Below are positions 59,676 through 64,000 of a DNA stretch of 64,000 bases, one piece after another. Source of the DNA: Desertibaculum subflavum. GTDB lineage: Bacteria; Pseudomonadota; Alphaproteobacteria; Ferrovibrionales; Ferrovibrionaceae. Position 1 is the first letter of the stretch. Every line of letters starts with the position of its first letter. The stretch lies in contig QOZS01000018.1 of the NCBI GenBank assembly GCA_003576705.1, positions 1 to 64,000 of the forward strand. Reading direction: 5' to 3'. The translations under genes and the position numbers were made by a program. The notes below the pieces were generated by a model. That model saw only the letters and a list, made by a program, of their open reading frames with translations. It ran no database searches and was not told where the DNA came from.

Positions 59676-61856
59676 CTATTCCGCAGCTTCCGCCAGCGAC
59701 TTGCGGGCGATGGTGCGGAGCACGTTGGCGACCACGTTCGGACCGACATCGCCCGACGCGGTCATGATCGATTCCGGGTGGAACTGCACCGCCGCCACCG
59801 GCTCACTCGCATGCTCGATCGCCATGATCACACCATCGTCCGATCGCGCCGTCACGCGGAAGGCCGCCGGGAGCTTTTCCGGCACGGCATAGAGCGAGTG
59901 ATAGCGGCCGGCGGTGAAGCGCGCCGGCAGGTCGGTGAAGAGGCGTGTCTCGCCCTCCACCACCTCGATGCCGCTCGGCTTGCCGTGGCGCGGGATGTCG
60001 AGCTGGCCGAGCGTACCGCCATAGTGCTCGACCAGGCCCTGCAGCCCGAGGCAGACGCCGAAGATCGGCAGGTTGCGGGCACGGATCTTGGCGATCATCG
60101 CCGGGATGGCGAAATCGGTCGGGTTGCCCGGCCCGGGCGACAGCACGACCATCGACCAGTCCTGCTCCAGTGCGGCTTCCGCGTGGTTGTGGCGGATGGT
60201 CACGACTTCCGCGCCCTGGCGGCGGAAGCAATCGCCCAGCATGTGGACGAAGCTGTCCTCGTAGTCGATCAGCAGGAGGCGCATGCCGCGCCCGGCCGGC
60301 GGCGGCGGCGCGATGCCGGCCGGCGCACGGCCCGACATCGCCTCCTCGGCGCGTTTCAGGGTCTCCAGCAGCGCCGCGATCTTGACGCGGCATTCCTGCT
60401 CTTCGGCATCCGGGTCGGAATCGACCAGCAGGGTCGCACCGGCGCGCATCTCGGCGATGCCGTGCGCGAGGCGGATGGTGCGCAAGGTCAGGCCGGTATC
60501 ACATTCGCCGTCGAAGGTGAGCCGGCCGACCGCGCCGCCATACCAGCGCCGCGTGGTCTTCTCGCGCTGCTCGATGAAGCGCGCGGCCCAGGGCTTCGGC
60601 GCACCGGTTACCGTCACCGCCCAGCAATGCGAGAGGAAGGCGTCGATCGAATCTCGCTCCGGCTTCAGCCGGCCCTCGACATGGTCCACCGTGTGGATCA
60701 GGTGGCTGTACATCTCGATCTGGCGGCGGCCGATCACCTTCACCGTGCCGGGATCGCAGATGCGCGCCTTGTCGTTGCGGTCGACATCCGTGCACATGGT
60801 CAGCTCGCACTCGTCCTTGACCGAGTTGAGCAGCTCCTTGATGCGGTCGGCATCCTCCAGCGCGTCGCGGCCGCGGCGGATGGTGCCGCTGATCGGGCAG
60901 GTTTCGACCCGGCGGCCGGTGACCCGCACGAACATCTCGGGCGAGGCACCGATCAGGTGTTCGCCGCCCAGATTGACCAGGAAGCCGAACGGGCTCGGGT
61001 TGACGGCGGAGAGCGTGCGGTAGAGCTCGCAGGGCCGCGCCGCCGTCTTGCGATAGGACGAGAAGGACGGCACCACCTCGAACAGCTCGCCCTTGGCGAA
61101 GAACGGCATCGCCTCGCGCACGATGGCGGCATAGCCGCCGGGCGGCAGGTCGGCCTCCACCGCCGGCGTCGCCTGCGCGTTCGGGGTGATGGTCGCCGTG
61201 CGGCGATCCAACGCCACGGTGGAGCCGGAGGCCGTCTCGAACTCGTAGTCGAAGCGCTGCAGGCGGTCGCTGCCCTTCTCGATCACATAGATGCGGTCGG
61301 GCAGGTGCAGCACCACGTCGCGCTGGTCGGAGGGACGCTCCTTGGCCAGCGGGATCGGCTCGAACTGGTGCAGCACGTCATAGCCGAAGGCGCCGTACAG
61401 GCCGAGATGGCGGTCCTCGTCGGAGCGGAACAGGTCAAGCACCGAACGGACGACGCTGAACACCGAAGGCTGGCGGCTCCGCTCCTCCTCGGTGAAGCTC
61501 TCACTCGACGGAATCACTTGGCCGGTCAGGCATTCGTCGTCCTGGGATTCGACCGCGAGATGCGCATTGCCGCGCAGCGCCGCCGCGACGGCGCCGATCA
61601 GCACCTTGCCGCGGCCGTTGAGCGCCAGCACTTCGAAGCGGTAGCCGCGGGCCGAGATCTCGAGCGGCGGATCGACATAGGCGACGGTCCAGCGGGCGTA
61701 GCGGCCGGGATAGTCGACGGCGCAGCGGAAGATCGCGCCACGGCGGCCATCCAGGGAATCCGTCAGCGTCAGCAGGCTCGCCTGATCGGTCAGCTCGTAG
61801 GCGTGCCGGGTGACGCGGATTCCGCCTTCGGTGAGATATCGGCTAACGGCGGTCAT
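59676..61856 (-). CDS. trpE(G): Anthranilate synthase, fused TrpE-TrpG
   Basis: 726 aa in one chain. The N-terminal ~500 residues are TrpE (chorismate-binding: NPSPFGFLVNLGGEHLIGASPEMFVRV, CPISGTIRRGRD, VTVTGAPKPWAARFIE). The C-terminal ~195 are the glutamine amidotransferase TrpG (Cys in FGVCLGLQGLVEHYGG; His-Glu in AAVQFHPESI). It makes anthranilate from chorismate and glutamine. The fused form occurs in rhizobia and other alphaproteobacteria. It is preceded by a Trp-rich leader peptide and attenuator-like hairpins, so transcription is probably controlled by tryptophan supply. Confidence 0.96.
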   Translation of the reverse strand: MTAVSRYLTEGGIRVTRHAYELTDQASLLTLTDSLDGRRGAIFRCAVDYPGRYARWTVAYVDPPLEISARGYRFEVLALNGRGKVLIGAVAAALRGNAHLAVESQDDECLTGQVIPSSESFTEEERSRQPSVFSVVRSVLDLFRSDEDRHLGLYGAFGYDVLHQFEPIPLAKERPSDQRDVVLHLPDRIYVIEKGSDRLQRFDYEFETASGSTVALDRRTATITPNAQATPAVEADLPPGGYAAIVREAMPFFAKGELFEVVPSFSSYRKTAARPCELYRTLSAVNPSPFGFLVNLGGEHLIGASPEMFVRVTGRRVETCPISGTIRRGRDALEDADRIKELLNSVKDECELTMCTDVDRNDKARICDPGTVKVIGRRQIEMYSHLIHTVDHVEGRLKPERDSIDAFLSHCWAVTVTGAPKPWAARFIEQREKTTRRWYGGAVGRLTFDGECDTGLTLRTIRLAHGIAEMRAGATLLVDSDPDAEEQECRVKIAALLETLKRAEEAMSGRAPAGIAPPPPAGRGMRLLLIDYEDSFVHMLGDCFRRQGAEVVTIRHNHAEAALEQDWSMVVLSPGPGNPTDFAIPAMIAKIRARNLPIFGVCLGLQGLVEHYGGTLGQLDIPRHGKPSGIEVVEGETRLFTDLPARFTAGRYHSLYAVPEKLPAAFRVTARSDDGVIMAIEHASEPVAAVQFHPESIMTASGDVGPNVVANVLRTIARKSLAEAAE

Positions 61857-61886
61857 GGAAGATCTCGGTCAGTCGGAGGGGACGGT

Positions 61887-61908
61887 GCCGCACGGCTCAA
61901 CGCGCGGC
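61887..61908 (-). promoter_or_regulatory. Attenuator-like hairpin before trpE(G)
   Basis: GCCGCGCG-TTGAGC-CGTGCGGC forms an 8-bp stem with one G-T pair, 30 bases upstream of trpE(G). The left arm GCCGCGCG also occurs just after the leader stop, so alternative pairings are possible. Unlike a normal terminator, no T-run follows (ACCGTCCCCTCC), so the mechanism may not be classical intrinsic termination. Confidence 0.5.
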
Positions 61909-61918
61909 AAGGGTCACG

Positions 61919-61936
61919 CGCGGCTCAGTTGCCGCG
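61919..61936 (-). promoter_or_regulatory. Leader-stop hairpin, trp attenuator region
   Basis: CGCGGC-AACTGA-GCCGCG is a perfect 6-bp stem whose loop contains the trpL stop codon. A ribosome stalled at the upstream Trp codons would leave it free; one at the stop codon would cover it. It competes for the GCCGCGCG sequence used by the downstream hairpin. Confidence 0.5.
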
Positions 61937-61975
61937 GCGCCATCGCCAAGTCCACCAGAGTGCGACCGGTTTCAT
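61925..61975 (-). CDS. trpL: trp operon leader peptide
   Basis: 16 codons: MKPVALWWTWRWRRGN, with four Trp in six residues. This is the signature of a tryptophan attenuation leader. It precedes the fused trpE(G) by about 70 bases. The ATG begins about nine bases after the -10 element, so the mRNA is expected to start at or almost at the AUG. In Sinorhizobium meliloti trpL is also leaderless and its trpE(G) is fused, so the arrangement is directly comparable. Confidence 0.88.
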   Translation of the reverse strand: MKPVALWWTWRWRRGN

Positions 61976-61983
61976 AGCCCGGC

Positions 61984-62011
61984 AGTATGCGGGGGCCGGC
62001 GGTGCTGTCAA
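61984..62011 (-). promoter_or_regulatory. trpL-trpE(G) promoter
   Basis: On the minus strand, a perfect -35 TTGACA (62006-62011) and -10 CATACT (61984-61989) are separated by 16 bases. The predicted transcript start is within a base or two of the trpL ATG. A housekeeping sigma factor would be expected to read it. Confidence 0.75.
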
Positions 62012-62036
62012 CCTCGGGCCCGGGTAACCATGAGGC

Positions 62037-62165
62037 TCAGCCGGTAACACCCGGATCCTGCTCGGAATAATCGGGCCGGGCGCGGCGGAAGGCATCCAGC
62101 GGAACGCCGCGGGCGATGCGGACCCGCTCGCCGGCGGAGTTGCGGTGCAGCGTGTAAAGCTTCAC
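62037..62165 (-). CDS. 42-residue peptide resembling a GST N-terminus
   Basis: A GTG start overlaps the hydantoin racemase stop by four bases (GTGA). The peptide begins VKLYTLHRNSAGERVRIA, very like the first strand and helix of glutathione-S-transferase/maleylacetoacetate isomerase proteins (KLYxxxRSSAxxRVRIAL). It then reads RGVPLDAF and RARPDYSEQDPG before stopping, as if a full GST had lost most of its length. It has no GST C-terminal domain. It may be a gene remnant or a small functional peptide translated after the racemase. Confidence 0.5.
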   Translation of the reverse strand: MKLYTLHRNSAGERVRIARGVPLDAFRRARPDYSEQDPGVTG

Positions 62166-62839
62166 GCCGCCCGCTTGGCCGACCAGCCGAGCCTGAGGCG
62201 GCCGATCGCCATGCTGACCGCGGCCTGGCTCGGCTCCACCACCGGTAGCCCGATTTCGGCCTCCAGCCGGTCGCGATAGCGCGCCATGCCGGCGCAGCCC
62301 ATCACCAGCACGTCGGCGCCGCGCTCGTCGCGCAGCCGCTTGCCCACATCGACCATGCGACCGAAGGTGCGGCCCTCATCGGCAAGCTCGACCACGCCGA
62401 GATCAATCGCCATGTCGCCGGCCAGCCGGTCGTTCAGGCCCATGGCGCCGACATAGCGCAGGTGCCGCTTCACCGAGGCCGACTTGATGGCGATGACGCC
62501 GAAGCGCTCGCCCAAGGTCAGCGCCGTCAGGATGCCGCATTCGGCGATGCCGAGGACGGGCTTGCGCGTCACCTCGCGGCAGAGCTGCATGCCGGGATCG
62601 CTGAAGCAGGCGATGACGAAGCAGCCGGTATCGTTGTCGCGCGCCTCGACCATCCGGGCCAGCGGCTGCACCACGCTCTCGACATGCGCCTGGGTTTCGA
62701 CGCCGGGCGGCCCCTCCTTCAGGGTCACGCATTCGATCTCCGGCCCGCCGGAAAAGCGCAAGGGCGCCATCGCCGCGTCGATGCCGCGGGTCACCGCCTC
62801 GGTCGAATTCGGGTTGATGACCAGGATGCGGTCGGTCAT
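62162..62839 (-). CDS. Hydantoin racemase (Asp/Glu racemase family)
   Basis: 225 aa. It interconverts D- and L-5-substituted hydantoins, so that the D-specific hydantoinase and carbamoylase can consume both. Features are ILVINPNSTEAVTRGID, the first catalytic Cys in FVIACFSDPGMQL, and the second in VLVMGCAGMARYRD, with PVVEPSQAAVSMA at the end. The length is typical. Although separated by trpE(G), it completes the enzyme set encoded at 54.8-57.2 kb. Confidence 0.88.
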   Translation of the reverse strand: MTDRILVINPNSTEAVTRGIDAAMAPLRFSGGPEIECVTLKEGPPGVETQAHVESVVQPLARMVEARDNDTGCFVIACFSDPGMQLCREVTRKPVLGIAECGILTALTLGERFGVIAIKSASVKRHLRYVGAMGLNDRLAGDMAIDLGVVELADEGRTFGRMVDVGKRLRDERGADVLVMGCAGMARYRDRLEAEIGLPVVEPSQAAVSMAIGRLRLGWSAKRAA

Positions 62840-62945
62840 GCGCGCTCACTCCATTGCCGGCGCCAGCTTGGGCAGCTCGCGACATCGTTGCAAGCGGCAG
62901 TGGATACCCGCGCAAATCGCTTGGATGCCGCCCGCGTTTGAACCA

Positions 62946-62959
62946 CACTAGCAGTAGTG
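62946..62959. promoter_or_regulatory. Inverted repeat upstream of the metallo-hydrolase
   Basis: CACTA-GCAG-TAGTG is a 5-bp perfect dyad, 24 bases before the ATG of the persulfide-dioxygenase-like gene. In other alphaproteobacteria such genes are repressed by sulfide-responsive ArsR proteins (BigR/SqrR) binding short inverted repeats. No regulator gene is visible in this window. Confidence 0.4.
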
Positions 62960-62982
62960 GAGAAATCGGAGTCCTGAAGCCG

Positions 62983-63843
62983 ATGCCGACCGACGTCACC
63001 GCGTTCTTCGACCCGGCGACCAGCACCCTCACCTATCTTGTCGCCGATCCGGCCACCGGCGCCAGCGCAGTGATCGATTCCGTGCGCGACTTCGACCAGA
63101 AGTCCGGCCGCACCGGCACCGCTTCCGCCGACAAGGTCGTCGCCGCCATTCGCGACCGCGGCCTGCACCTCGAGTGGATCCTGGAGACGCATGTGCATGC
63201 CGACCACCTGTCGGCGGCGCCCTATCTGAAGCAGCAGCTTGGCGGCCGCACCGGCATCGGCGCGCGGGTCACCGAGGTGCAGTCGGTGTTCCGCGAGCTG
63301 TTCGAGATGGGCGCGATCTGTGCCGCGGATGGCCGCGAGTTCGACCATCTGTTCGCCGACGGCGAAACGTTCCGGATCGGCGGCCTCGACGGCCGGGTCA
63401 TTGCATCGCCGGGCCACACGCCGGCCTGCGTCGCCTATCTGATCGGCGATGCGCTGTTCGTCGGCGACACCCTGTTCATGCCGGATTACGGCACCGCGCG
63501 CTGCGACTTCCCGGGCGGCGACGCACGCCAGCTCTATCGCTCGATCCGCCGCCTGCTGAACCTGCCGCCGGCGACGCGCGTCTTCACCGGCCACGACTAC
63601 CAGCCGAACGGCCGCCCGCTCGCCTTCGAGGCCAGCGTGGCCGAGCAGCGGGCGAAGAATATCCATATCCGCGACGGCATCGGCGAGGACGAGTTCGCCG
63701 GCATGCGCGAGACGCGCGACCGCACGCTATCGCTGCCCAACCTGATCCTGCCCTCGGTGCAGGTGAATATCCGCGCCGGCGAACTGCCGCCGGCGGAGCC
63801 TGGCGGCCACCGCTATCTCAAGATCCCGCTGGACGCGATGTAA
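62983..63843 (+). CDS. Persulfide dioxygenase-like metallo-beta-lactamase fold hydrolase
   Basis: 286 aa. The MBL metal motif THVHADHLSAAPYLK (HxHxDH) and later SPGHTPACVAYLIGDALFVGDTLFMPDYGTARCDFPGG are close to ETHE1/Blh/SdoA enzymes, which oxidise glutathione persulfide to sulfite. The sequence TGHDYQPNGRPLAFEASVAEQRAKN matches the bacterial Blh group. The ATG at 62983 is used. It is divergent from the racemase gene. Lactonase or glyoxalase II alternatives are less likely. Confidence 0.9.
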   Translation: MPTDVTAFFDPATSTLTYLVADPATGASAVIDSVRDFDQKSGRTGTASADKVVAAIRDRGLHLEWILETHVHADHLSAAPYLKQQLGGRTGIGARVTEVQSVFRELFEMGAICAADGREFDHLFADGETFRIGGLDGRVIASPGHTPACVAYLIGDALFVGDTLFMPDYGTARCDFPGGDARQLYRSIRRLLNLPPATRVFTGHDYQPNGRPLAFEASVAEQRAKNIHIRDGIGEDEFAGMRETRDRTLSLPNLILPSVQVNIRAGELPPAEPGGHRYLKIPLDAM

Positions 63844-63860
63844 CGGCTGACGCGACGCGC

Positions 63861-64000
63861 TCACTCGGAGCGCAGCAGCTTCCACGCGCCATTGGACCCG
63901 CGACAGGCCGACGCCAGAGCCTCCAGCGCCTTGCCGGCCACGGTCGCGCTGGCGAGATATTCGCGGCAGTAGAGGCCGTTCGGATTCTGGAAGGTACGGA
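63861..64000 (-). CDS. Surface-antigen-like protein, C-terminal fragment
   Basis: Only the last ~46 residues are in the window. They contain YCREYLASATVAGKALEALA, CRGSNGAWKLL and a final RSE. The pattern YCREY ... V.GK ... AC...G.WK matches the C-terminus of the 17-kDa Rickettsia surface antigen / RT0821-type outer-membrane family. The gene starts beyond the right edge. It converges with the persulfide-dioxygenase-like gene. Confidence 0.7.
   Translation of the reverse strand, partial: RTFQNPNGLYCREYLASATVAGKALEALASACRGSNGAWKLLRSE

Overview
The window reads as a chromosomal segment of a high-GC alphaproteobacterium, most likely a Rhodospirillales-type organism. The evidence is the codon use, the ftsB-pdhA-pdhB-pdhC order with a lipoyl domain on E1-beta, the gyrA-coaD-cyclophilin-queA-tgt block, Coq7, a ChrR-type anti-sigma factor, and a fused trpE(G) gene preceded by an apparently leaderless trp leader peptide. 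No rRNA, tRNA, CRISPR array, integrase or transposase was recognised.

Layout. 1-3.5 kb: pyruvate dehydrogenase genes and ftsB. 3.5-9 kb: polysaccharide deacetylase, Tat-exported dienelactone-hydrolase-like protein, BASS-type transporter, then a reverse-strand chrR-SDR-NTF2 group behind a promoter-like TGATCC-N18-TAAGG site and six 16-bp repeats. 9-9.6 kb: a gene-free stretch with eleven exact-period 10-bp repeats and clustered palindromes. 9.6-16.6 kb: a type I restriction-modification operon, hsdM-hsdS-(small nuclease-like gene)-hsdR, lower in GC by eye than its flanks. 16.6-21.4 kb: an osmoprotectant (OpuC/Yeh-type) ABC operon led by an Asp-box propeller protein.

21.5-30.0 kb is the most unusual part. 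It is one tightly coupled reverse-strand operon encoding a TRAP-type binding protein, a hybrid histidine kinase with two receiver domains, a lone receiver, a REC-PP2C (RsbU-like) phosphatase, an RsbW-like kinase, a STAS antagonist, and a nucleobase (NCS2) permease whose C-terminus looks like a degenerate RsbW/GHKL domain. I infer a signalling relay from periplasmic ligand through partner switching to a transporter.

30.1-36.3 kb: tgt, queA, cyclophilin, coaD and gyrA. 36.3-39.2 kb: an EamA exporter and two tandem MarR-GNAT fusion paralogues. 39.3-46.2 kb: molybdopterin oxidoreductase, two MFS transporters, extradiol dioxygenase, and a dsbB-coq7-cupin series. 46.2-47.8 kb: a NitT/TauT-type ABC pair with no binding protein.

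47.9-62.8 kb: a dipeptide-type ABC operon (dppBCADF order) followed by DapA-like, D-hydantoinase, N-carbamoyl-D-amino-acid hydrolase, cytosine-deaminase-like and FAH-family genes, the anthranilate synthase gene with its attenuator, and a hydantoin racemase. Together these outline uptake and hydrolysis of 5-substituted hydantoins or dihydropyrimidines. The window ends with a persulfide-dioxygenase-like metallo-hydrolase and the C-terminus of a 17-kDa-type surface antigen. Family names rest on motif recognition by eye; no database search was run.
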